Assembly: GCA_003224515.1 (NCBI GenBank) | Contig: QHZC01000656.1 | Coordinates: forward strand, 1-7,564 | Source: Acidobacteriota bacterium | GTDB lineage: Bacteria; Acidobacteriota; Terriglobia; Acidiferrales; UBA7541 | Direction: 5' to 3' | Length of the DNA: 7,564 bases | Part shown: in pieces, positions 1 through 6,062 of the stretch | Numbering within the stretch: the first letter of the stretch is position 1 | How the letters are laid out: every line of letters starts with the position of its first letter | Notes under the pieces: model-generated | Told to the model about the DNA's origin: nothing | The model's database searches: none | Seen by the model: only the letters and a program-made list of their open reading frames with translations | Translations under genes and position numbers: made by a program

Positions 1-1409
1 GCTGGAACGACTTTGGCCCCCGCTTGGGACTGGCCTATTCACCCAACTTCTCCAACGGCATTTTGCACAAGCTTTTTGGCGATTCGGGCAAGAGCAGTAT
101 TCGGGCGGGTTACGGGCTCTACTATACCAACATCGAGGGAGCTAACACTTTCAATTTTGCTGCTGCCCCCTATTCCTTGTTTTACTTCAGCTCGGCTCCC
201 CCTTTGTTTGCTACGCCCTTCATCACCCGAGCATCGGGCCAGAATCTGGGGCAGCGGTTCCCAATTCCTCCTGTGACCTCAAGCTCAAACATTGATTGGT
301 CGCAATTCTTGCCCTTCGGGGGAAATAGAGCCCCGTTGATTGATTCTCCTACCCCTTATGCCGAGCATGTAAACTTTTCTATCCAACGGCAGCTCGAGTC
401 GAGTACCCTGCTGACTCTGGCCTACGTTGGGACTTTCGGCCATCACCTCATTCTAAATGCCGACAATAATCCTGGCGATCCGGCGCTTTGTCTTAGCGTG
501 AGCCAACCGAGTCAGGTCATGCCGGGAACTCCCACCTGCGGGCCATTTGGGGAAGACCAAAACTATTACCCTGCTACGGGAGGAGTCATTCAACATACGC
601 GCCCCCTCTGGGGCCCGAATTACGCGGGCAACGGTTATCAACTCGACGCTGGTAACTCGGACTTCCACGCCTTCGAGCTCTCACTACGCAGAACGGGTGG
701 AAGGGCGCAATTCCTACTCGCCTATACCTTCAGCAAAGCGATGGATAATGGTTCCGGCTTCGGGGACCTGATTCTTATTAACCGCAATCCTCACCTCTTC
801 GAGGCCCTCTCGGAGTTCGACATAACCCACAATTTTTCCTTCAGCTACACGTATGAACTGCCCTTCGACAAGCTCTTCGGAAAGAACAACCGGGCGACGC
901 GAGGCTGGAGGGTGTCAGGGGTCACCAGCTTTGCCACCGGAGTTCCGGTTCAAATCGCGGAGGTAGATGACCGGTCCCTGGTCGGCAGTACCGGTAACAG
1001 CCCGCAATACGGCTCCACGGACGAGCCCAACTACACTCCGGGTACAATCCTCTTCAATACTGACCCGCGACGGCAATACATTGACAGCAACGGCGTCCTG
1101 CAAAATCCCTATTTCAAGACTTCGCTGTTCAGCCAGGAACCTCTCGGGGGGCAGGGTACCGCTAACCGGAGATTCTTTCATGGGCCAGGAATGAATAACT
1201 GGAATTTCGCCCTCCTGAAGGATCTGAAGTTGACAGAAGCCAAGAGGCTGGAGTTTCGTGGAGAGTTCTTCAACATATTCAACCACGCCCAGTTTTATGG
1301 TTCGAATTCTGTGGATGGTAACTTTAACGACGGCCCTAGTTCATTTGGGGGGGTGTTTAGCGCCGCCGCTCCGCGCATCGGGCAACTGGCGGTGAAACTG
1401 ATGTTCTAA
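1..1409 (+). CDS. TonB-dependent receptor, Oar-like, C-terminal barrel part (5' partial)
   Basis: The reading frame enters from the left edge (first full codon at 3) and ends at TAA 1407-1409, giving 468 residues of an outer-membrane protein. It is the beta-barrel part of the large Oar/carboxypeptidase-regulatory-like TonB-dependent receptors abundant in Acidobacteriota; the signal peptide, regulatory-like domain and plug must lie upstream of the window. Family hallmarks seen in order are NDFGPRLGLAYSP (at 6), VNFSIQRQL followed by LAYVGTFGHHL (about 370-450), AYTFSKAMDN (about 720), FDITHNFSFSYTYELPF (about 818), FHGPGMNNWNFALLKDL (about 1177) and RGEFFNIFNHAQF (about 1257). The protein ends RIGQLAVKLMF, a typical last barrel strand with a terminal Phe for BAM recognition. 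Such receptors are thought to import large ligands with TonB energy; the ligand here cannot be read from sequence. The TTG at 24 is an internal codon, not a start. A 120-base gap separates it from the cytochrome gene. Confidence 0.93.
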   Translation, partial: WNDFGPRLGLAYSPNFSNGILHKLFGDSGKSSIRAGYGLYYTNIEGANTFNFAAAPYSLFYFSSAPPLFATPFITRASGQNLGQRFPIPPVTSSSNIDWSQFLPFGGNRAPLIDSPTPYAEHVNFSIQRQLESSTLLTLAYVGTFGHHLILNADNNPGDPALCLSVSQPSQVMPGTPTCGPFGEDQNYYPATGGVIQHTRPLWGPNYAGNGYQLDAGNSDFHAFELSLRRTGGRAQFLLAYTFSKAMDNGSGFGDLILINRNPHLFEALSEFDITHNFSFSYTYELPFDKLFGKNNRATRGWRVSGVTSFATGVPVQIAEVDDRSLVGSTGNSPQYGSTDEPNYTPGTILFNTDPRRQYIDSNGVLQNPYFKTSLFSQEPLGGQGTANRRFFHGPGMNNWNFALLKDLKLTEAKRLEFRGEFFNIFNHAQFYGSNSVDGNFNDGPSSFGGVFSAAAPRIGQLAVKLMF

Positions 1410-1529
1410 ATTCCGACCGACGTATTGCAAAAGCACTCGAGGGAGGCGGGCCGCTATGCTTGATGTCGACCTCCGGGCCTCGTTCGAGCAGCAGTTCCTA
1501 TTGATCACTCCAAGCTATGCTCGAATACC
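1410..1529. other. Intergenic gap with inverted repeats
   Basis: This 120-base gap lies between the receptor stop and the cytochrome start. It contains an imperfect hairpin (CGAGGGAGG at 1438-1446 against CCTC 1470-1473 and CCTCG 1478-1482, with a 4-base bulge and a 23-base loop). It also contains an exact 8-base inverted repeat, TTCGAGCA (1483-1490) with TGCTCGAA (1518-1525). GCTATGCT followed by C/T-GA occurs twice in direct orientation (1453-1463 and 1514-1524). No T-run follows either hairpin, so a standard intrinsic terminator is not supported. I see no convincing -35/-10 pair. The second arm of the exact repeat ends four bases before the cytochrome ATG, where a ribosome would bind. Confidence 0.35.
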
Positions 1530-2360
1530 ATGTATCTAATCGAAGGAATTCTTAACCACAAGCAAGCTTGCGCCTTGCTGTTCGTGAGTGTGTGCCTTTG
1601 GGGGAGTGTAATGAGCGCGCGGCAGGCAACAGCAGCAGCAAAAACACGTCACGGGTCTTGGCAGCAGCATCCCGCCGACGCAGTGGAGCGTGGGCGCAGC
1701 CAGTTTCTGAAGAAGTGCGCGTTCTGCCATGGTCGTGAGGCCAATGGTGGCTCCGCCGGGCCAAATCTCATGCGTAGCGCCGTCGTGCGGCACGACGAGA
1801 ACGGGAACCTCATTGGTTCAGTGATTCGCGATGGACGTCCGGATAAAGGAATGCCAGCAATTCAGCTCACTTCCGATCAGATCATGGACGTCGTGGCATT
1901 TCTTCGCTATCGGCTTGCGGAATCCGACCTCAGGTCGCCAAAAGAACCCGGTCCGGAATATTCAGGTGCCAAGCTGCTAATCGGCAAGGTTGAGGACGGG
2001 AAGGCATTTTTCTATGGCGCGGGCGGATGTTCAGCCTGCCACTCGCCGACGAGCGACCTCAAAGGAATTGCTCGCAGATATCCGGCTGTTGAATTACAGG
2101 CGCACCTTCTCTACCCTCAAGATCAGCATCTGAGGGCTACGGTGCTCGATTCTTCCGGGAAGCAATATGCTGGTGTGATTCGCTTCCTCACGAACTACGA
2201 CATTGCTATCGATGATGACGCAGGTTGGTACCATTCCTGGCCGCTCGATGCGATAAAGTTGGAGCTAAAAGACCCCCTTGCCGTGCACCGGCAGTTGCTT
2301 CCCAAGTTTACGGATTCCGACATGCATAACATCCTCGCTTACTTGGAGACGCTGAAGTGA
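1530..2360 (+). CDS. Exported c-type cytochrome with two haem-binding sites and an inserted domain
   Basis: 276 residues. The N-terminus has a short charged part, a hydrophobic stretch (about 13-27) and an Ala-rich cleavage region (about 33-37), so export to the periplasm is expected. The first class-I cytochrome module has CAFCH at 63-67, with Met108 in KGMPAI the likely distal ligand and a closing helix around IMDVVAFLRYRL (118-129). A second haem site, CSACH, is at 167-171. Between it and the closing helix (MHNILAYLETLK, 265-276) lies an insert of about 70 residues, roughly 190-260, with alternating strand-like segments, followed by DPLAVHRQLLPKFTDSD. I recall this architecture from acidobacterial cytochromes encoded beside quinoproteins. 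The likely role is accepting electrons from the dehydrogenase encoded next, whose start overlaps this stop. The 1530 start has no clear Shine-Dalgarno but keeps the signal peptide; ATG 1611 has GGGGGAG upstream but would lose it. Confidence 0.88.
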   Translation: MYLIEGILNHKQACALLFVSVCLWGSVMSARQATAAAKTRHGSWQQHPADAVERGRSQFLKKCAFCHGREANGGSAGPNLMRSAVVRHDENGNLIGSVIRDGRPDKGMPAIQLTSDQIMDVVAFLRYRLAESDLRSPKEPGPEYSGAKLLIGKVEDGKAFFYGAGGCSACHSPTSDLKGIARRYPAVELQAHLLYPQDQHLRATVLDSSGKQYAGVIRFLTNYDIAIDDDAGWYHSWPLDAIKLELKDPLAVHRQLLPKFTDSDMHNILAYLETLK

Positions 2361-3943
2361 TGAAGTCGATAGTTTTGTTTTTGTGCGCCGCTCCCATTTA
2401 TGCCCAGGGGCTCGATCCTGGGGCGCTTCTGAAACCACCCACCGACACGTGGCCATCGTATAACGGGGATTACAGCGGACGGCGTTACAGCACATTGTCT
2501 CGGATCAATGAGGACAATGTCCGATCACTCACGCTGGCTTGGGCCTTCCAAGCGCATCAGCAAGAGCTGAAATCGACGCCGCTAGAAGTGAATGGGATTC
2601 TCTACTTCACCGTTCCGAATCACGTTTGGGCGGTGGACGCGCGGACAGGCCGACAGATCTGGCACTTTCAGCGGCAGTCAGAAGGAGACGATATCGGGCA
2701 GCGCGGTGTGGCGATGTATGGAGACCGGCTGTTTTTCGGCACGCCCGACGCCCATTTGATCTGCCTCGACGCACGCAGCGGCAAAAAGATTTGGGAGGTT
2801 GAAGTAGCCGACGTCAAATTTGGGTATTACATCAGTATGGCTCCTTTAGTCGTGAAGGATCGCCTCATTGTGGGCATTTCCGGCGATCAGACCGACATCG
2901 CAGGCTTTCTCGACGCTAGGAGTCCGAGGGACGGCGGCCTCCTGTGGCGCTGGGACTCTCTGCCCAAACCGGGACAGTTCGGGTCTGAAACGTGGCCGAA
3001 TAGAGATGCGATGGCGCACGGCGGGGGCACTACCTGGATGACTGGAACGTACGATCCCGAATTAAACCTTCTCTATTGGGGAACCGGCAATCCCCACCCG
3101 GTACTGGCCGGCCGGGTGCGCCCCGGTGCCAATCTTTATACCTGCTCAATTGTCGCCATTAATGCGGACACTGGTAAGTTGATTTGGTACTTCCAGCCCT
3201 CCCCTCACGATACTCAGGATCGCGACGCCACGGAGACGCCGATCTTGTTTGATGCTGATTTTCAGGGACGACCCCGCAAACTATTGGCCCAGGCAAGCCG
3301 TAACGGGTATTTTTTCCTTCTCGACCGCGCTACGGGTGAAAATCTTTTGAGCACACGGTTCGGACCCGAAAATTGGTCTGCGGGATTGAACAAGCGTGGA
3401 GAACCGATTCCCAAGCCAGAAAAGGAGCCGCAGCCGGCAGGAGTGTTGTTCGAAGGCACCGGGACAAACTGGTGGGCACCTAGTTTCGATCCCGATACCG
3501 GCCTCTTTTATGTGAATGCCTACCACCACTTCGCGGTAACCTATCTCACTCGAAACGGCGAGGATGAGGCCATTCGATGGCGTCGAGATAGCCCCGTCGG
3601 CCCGGGAGAGGCGTTCGTGAGCGTCGGCGCGGGGATCCTAACAACTGCAGGACACCTGCTTTTCACTGGTGACAATGCTGGCGATCTGGTTGCACTGGAC
3701 CCTGCAACCGGAGGATCGCTGTGGCATGTGTTTGCGGGCGGGAGATTAACCGGTTGCCCGATGACCTACGAACTGAACGGCCAACAATACCTTCTGACCG
3801 CGGTTGACAGCGTCCTGTATGCCTGGGTTCTACCGAGAGAGGCACCTTTCGCGGCTGTGCCGCCGTCGTCGCATGTCAGCGACCTTGAGACCCCGGAATT
3901 TAGTGAGTTTTTTCAACTCCGGCGCCCGCAGAAGAGAAGATGA
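2360..3943 (+). CDS. PQQ-type quinoprotein dehydrogenase (beta-propeller), periplasmic, acidobacterial type
   Basis: 527 residues from ATG 2360, which shares one base with the cytochrome TGA (TGATG), implying translational coupling; GTG 2357 is an alternative one codon earlier. A signal peptide occupies residues 1-15, with cleavage near YA-QG. Quinoprotein hallmarks are WPSYNGDYSGRRYSTL (31-46), RGVAMYGDRLFFGTPDAHL with LDARSGKKIW (115-145), GGGTTWMTGTYDPELNLLYWGTGNP (221-245), PHDTQDRD (282-289), RNGYFFLLDRATGE (314-327), and LLFTGDNAGDLVALDPATG then GCPMTYELNGQQYL near the C-terminus. Trp226 (PQQ stacking), Asn244, Asp284/Asp287 and Arg314 match usual active-site positions. The Glu calcium ligand appears replaced by Gln177, and the vicinal Cys pair before RGVA is absent. 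The sixth/seventh propeller region (about 390-430) looks shortened. It resembles the group RefSeq calls acido-empty-quinoprotein group A (from memory). There is no fused cytochrome domain; the separate cytochrome upstream may serve instead. Substrate unknown. Confidence 0.88.
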   Translation: MKSIVLFLCAAPIYAQGLDPGALLKPPTDTWPSYNGDYSGRRYSTLSRINEDNVRSLTLAWAFQAHQQELKSTPLEVNGILYFTVPNHVWAVDARTGRQIWHFQRQSEGDDIGQRGVAMYGDRLFFGTPDAHLICLDARSGKKIWEVEVADVKFGYYISMAPLVVKDRLIVGISGDQTDIAGFLDARSPRDGGLLWRWDSLPKPGQFGSETWPNRDAMAHGGGTTWMTGTYDPELNLLYWGTGNPHPVLAGRVRPGANLYTCSIVAINADTGKLIWYFQPSPHDTQDRDATETPILFDADFQGRPRKLLAQASRNGYFFLLDRATGENLLSTRFGPENWSAGLNKRGEPIPKPEKEPQPAGVLFEGTGTNWWAPSFDPDTGLFYVNAYHHFAVTYLTRNGEDEAIRWRRDSPVGPGEAFVSVGAGILTTAGHLLFTGDNAGDLVALDPATGGSLWHVFAGGRLTGCPMTYELNGQQYLLTAVDSVLYAWVLPREAPFAAVPPSSHVSDLETPEFSEFFQLRRPQKRR

Positions 3944-4137
3944 TGAACTCAGTCGTTGACATGAGACTAGCTGCGGCGCTGGTATGCAGCATGGTCATTT
4001 GTCTTGACTTAAACTTGTGGTCAATCCGGACGGTGCTGGCAACGGAGCCCTTTATCGCGATGACCATCGATCCGGGCGGCGAATTTCCTTGGAAGACGTC
4101 CTGTCAGTATTATATTTTCCCGTCGGCCAGCGAGTGA
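3940..4137 (+). CDS. Small exported hypothetical protein, possibly a nonsense-truncated gene
   Basis: 65 codons starting with ATG 3940, which overlaps the quinoprotein TGA (ATGA), after purine-rich AGAAGAGAAG. ATG 3943 and ATG 3961 are alternative starts. From Met8 the protein reads as a signal peptide (MRLAAALVCSMVICL, then a cut near VLA-TEP), leaving a mature part of only about 30 residues containing PGGEFPWKTSCQYY. I do not recognise the family. The frame ends at TGA 4135-4137 but is then open for 57 more codons to TAA 4309-4311, with plausible protein text (for example FLIIGEEDSRHIKGYLRYAY). The full unit would be about 123 codons and end 80 bases before the ceramidase-like gene. Likely readings are a gene broken by one nonsense mutation, a sequencing error, or a genuine short protein with chance open frame after it. 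Confidence 0.45.
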   Translation: MMNSVVDMRLAAALVCSMVICLDLNLWSIRTVLATEPFIAMTIDPGGEFPWKTSCQYYIFPSASE

Positions 4138-4311
4138 GAGAGCGCGGCGCCAAACGCTGACTCCGTCGGACCGCATTTGAGTTTTCTGATTATCGGCGAG
4201 GAGGATTCGCGACACATAAAAGGATATCTTAGATATGCGTATAACGCGAATCGGCGCTCGACGGATCCGTGCGGCAGGTATCAACTCGTATGCTTACCAA
4301 AACCAGCTTAA
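4138..4311 (+). pseudogene. In-frame continuation of the small exported ORF beyond its TGA
   Basis: Reading on in the same frame after TGA 4135-4137 gives 57 sense codons and then TAA at 4309-4311. The text has two Cys (in TDPCGRYQLVCLPKPA) and an IIGEEDS segment; no known domain is recognised. There is no good start codon with a ribosome site inside it, so it would be expressed only by readthrough or if the TGA is an error. An open run of this length can occur by chance, so this is tentative. Confidence 0.25.
4224..4236. repeat. Perfect 13-base palindrome, operator-like
   Basis: ATATCT and AGATAT flank a single central T, about 155 bases upstream of the ceramidase-like start, in an AT-rich patch (AAAAGGATATCTTAGATATG). 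It could be a regulator binding site, but no matching promoter elements are evident nearby and it overlaps the in-frame continuation of the small ORF. Confidence 0.2.
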
Positions 4312-4379
4312 GCGAGCCTCGGGATCGGAGGAGTTTCAATTCGAAGACTGACAATGGAGCCGGGAAAGAACGAATATAC

Positions 4380-4383
4380 AGGA
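4380..4383 (+). promoter_or_regulatory. Shine-Dalgarno supporting start at 4392
   Basis: AGGA lies 8 bases before ATG 4392. Together with the signal peptide that begins there, it favours this start over the in-frame GTG at 4269, which would add 41 basic, non-signal residues. Confidence 0.45.
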
Positions 4384-4391
4384 CTCGCCGA

Positions 4392-5714
4392 ATGAGATTC
4401 TTTTGCACCGTCAGTTTCTTGATGTACGCCGCGATTGCGGGCCGCGCCCAGGACTTAAGCGCGGGATACGCGAAAGCCGATATCACTCCTGCCGAGCCGG
4501 TGATGATGGGTGGTTATGACTTGCGCGGCGCACCGTCGGACGGGATCCACGGGAATGACCGCTTGTACGCTCGAGCCCTGGTTTTCGAAGCCTCCGGTGT
4601 CCGTTTGGCCTTTGTCGAGGCCGACGTCATCGAAATTCAGGGACACGACCTTTTTCGGCGCAAAATCTCGGAGGCCACGGGCATTCCAATGGAGAACATT
4701 CTCCTTGGCGACGCACACAACCATGCCGCGCCGTCGCCGAATGCCGACCCAAGGACCAATTGGGACCGCCAATTTGCGGATAGGCTCACGAAAGCCGTCA
4801 CGCAAGCGATCGCCAACCTGCAGCCCGTCCGAATTGCTGCGGGCACGGGGCATTCGCGTATTGCCATGAATCGGCGCCAGACCAAGGCCGCCGATTCGGA
4901 CTCCTCCTTGACATTCGATGAGAACAACTCCAGCCAATCCTTTGGCAAGCACAAGACCGATAAACCGATTTTGGTTCACGAATTCGGGGGCGTCGTGCGG
5001 CTAGGCGCTAACCCAATGGGGCCGATCGACGACGCGGTAGAGATCGTACGCCTCGACACTGCAGCAGGCCACGCTCTGGCGGTGATGATTCATTACGCCT
5101 GTCACGGGACTTCGCTCGGAGGGCGTAACAGCAAGATCTCCGGCGAGTGGATGGGACGCATGCAAGAATTCGTGGAAAAGCAGTTTCCGGGGTTGGGCGC
5201 CATTTACTTGCAGGGGGCCGCCGGTGACACCAATCCGCGCTTCGTGGGGGGCCTCGACGGTAATGCCGATAATGTCGAAAACACTTGGGCGCTCGGGGAA
5301 GAGATCGGACGCGAAGTCGTCCGCGTTTACCGCCAGCTCTCGCCTGAGCCTTGGGTCAAACCGCCCGTTCAAATTGAAACGGCCGAGATTCTTCTACCGC
5401 GACAATATCGTGAGCTGTTCCAAGATTTCACTGCGACCGTTGTGCAGGTCCCTACGACTGTCGTTCGCATTGGCGACCTAATGTGGACCACCTTTCCAGG
5501 GGAGATGTTCAGCAACATCGGGAGGCAGGTTAAGGCCGCTTCACCAGCCACTTATGCACACGTCATGGGCTACACAAACGGCTATATTGGCTATTTCCCG
5601 GAGCAGAAAGCTTATGCCGAAGGGGGGTACGAAGTGGCTGTCACTCACCTCGACCCGGCGTCCGAACGCATCTACTTGCGGGCCCTGGCTGAACTGTTGA
5701 TGCACTTTCGGTAA
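4392..5714 (+). CDS. Secreted neutral/alkaline ceramidase-like hydrolase (Ceramidase_alk N-terminal domain family)
   Basis: 440 residues. A signal peptide covers 1-19 (cut near GRA-QD). The rest matches the N-terminal domain of neutral/alkaline ceramidases, zinc amidases that split ceramide into sphingosine and fatty acid: AGYAKADITPAEPVMMGGY (24-42), LYARALVFE (58-66), ATGIPMENILLGDAHNH (95-111, equivalent to the usual THTH metal-ligand segment), RIAMNRR (156-162), IHYACHGTSLG (233-243), YLQGAAGDTNP (272-282), FPGEMF (368-373) and GYTNGYIGYFPEQKAYAEGGYE (393-414). His109, His111, His238, Glu371 and a Tyr in the last block are candidate zinc ligands. The GDVSP-type motif that carries the catalytic Ser in true ceramidases reads GDTNP, so Ser is replaced by Asn281. 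The usual C-terminal immunoglobulin-like domain is missing. Cleavage of ceramide is therefore unproven; another amide or ester substrate is possible. Confidence 0.85.
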   Translation: MRFFCTVSFLMYAAIAGRAQDLSAGYAKADITPAEPVMMGGYDLRGAPSDGIHGNDRLYARALVFEASGVRLAFVEADVIEIQGHDLFRRKISEATGIPMENILLGDAHNHAAPSPNADPRTNWDRQFADRLTKAVTQAIANLQPVRIAAGTGHSRIAMNRRQTKAADSDSSLTFDENNSSQSFGKHKTDKPILVHEFGGVVRLGANPMGPIDDAVEIVRLDTAAGHALAVMIHYACHGTSLGGRNSKISGEWMGRMQEFVEKQFPGLGAIYLQGAAGDTNPRFVGGLDGNADNVENTWALGEEIGREVVRVYRQLSPEPWVKPPVQIETAEILLPRQYRELFQDFTATVVQVPTTVVRIGDLMWTTFPGEMFSNIGRQVKAASPATYAHVMGYTNGYIGYFPEQKAYAEGGYEVAVTHLDPASERIYLRALAELLMHFR

Positions 5715-5881
5715 GTTGGGAAGGCCGCGTTAAGGCCAAAAGCTGGTACTACATCAATCTCTCGAGGCAGGTTTGCGCGCTTTACGACAAGCCTCGCCAT
5801 ATCGGGTACTTCAACACCCACAAGGTCATATGGCGACCACTAGAGCAACATGGCGTGCAATGGAGCGTGAGGCGCAGTTGA
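5693..5881 (+). pseudogene. Coding-looking fragment without a start, unrecognised
   Basis: Between TGA 5690-5692 and TGA 5879-5881 this frame is open for 62 codons. From about 5711 it reads like genuine protein, rich in Trp, Tyr and His: KSWYYINLSRQVCALYDK, then HIGYFNTHKVIWRPLEQHG and VQWSVRRS. The first possible start codon is a GTG at 5855, near its end. Its beginning overlaps the last bases of the ceramidase-like gene in another frame. It is best read as the 3' remnant of a gene lost to deletion or rearrangement. I do not recognise the family, and chance cannot be excluded. Confidence 0.35.
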
Positions 5882-6062
5882 CAATGGCCGCAGATGAGAA
5901 GGTCATTTCGGCATGAAAGAAGTGGAGAATCCTGTCATTCGTTGTATCCCTGACTCTATTCTATTTTGGTGGAACCGGGTCGCAAGATTCGGAAGCGATG
6001 CCGTACGGCAAAAACAAATCGCGATGGCCCTGCTATTGATCTACACTTTGGAGGCGCCGATT
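5715..6062. other. 348-base gap without an intact gene
   Basis: The left half carries the coding-looking fragment listed separately (to 5881). A perfect TTGACA hexamer is at 5878-5883, but no acceptable -10 stands 15-19 bases further on. CGAGGC (5763-5768) and GCCTCG (5791-5796) form a 6-base inverted repeat with no T-run. From 5898 the frame of the amidohydrolase is already open, with an ATG at 5913. No terminator could be supported. Confidence 0.5.
6050..6054 (+). promoter_or_regulatory. Strong Shine-Dalgarno deciding the amidohydrolase start
   Basis: GGAGG sits 8 bases before ATG 6063. It makes this ATG, which begins a signal peptide, the preferred start over the in-frame ATG 5913. Confidence 0.7.

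Noticed and set aside
24..26. TTG 24 as a true start for the first gene
   Set aside because: The frame is open to the left edge and the preceding codons (WNDFGPR) belong to the conserved receptor motif.
915..1286. 123-codon antisense open frame opposite the TonB receptor
   Set aside because: No signal, domain or ribosome site was found, and the + strand reads through conserved receptor motifs over the same bases.
1438..1482. Intrinsic terminator after the TonB receptor
   Set aside because: The hairpin has a 23-base loop, a bulge and no following T-run.
1536..1793. Antisense frames with runs of Cys opposite the cytochrome signal peptide
   Set aside because: The Cys run is the reverse reading of the CAGCAGCAG stretch in the + strand gene and is a frame artefact.
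4269..4391. GTG 4269 as the start of the ceramidase-like protein
   Set aside because: It would place 41 basic residues before a clear signal peptide, and ATG 4392 has AGGA 8 bases upstream.
4455..4979. 174-codon antisense open frame opposite the ceramidase-like gene
   Set aside because: It lies wholly inside a gene with strong family motifs on the + strand. Its translation is Arg/Gly-rich without domains, as expected of an antisense shadow in GC-rich DNA.
5878..5883. Perfect TTGACA as a promoter for the amidohydrolase
   Set aside because: No acceptable -10 hexamer stands 15-19 bases downstream, so the match alone is not enough.
5830..5916. 28-codon ORF (MATTRATWRAMEREAQL...) ending in an ATGA overlap with ATG 5913
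   Set aside because: Very short, with no ribosome site, in a gap where ATG 5913 is itself not the preferred start.
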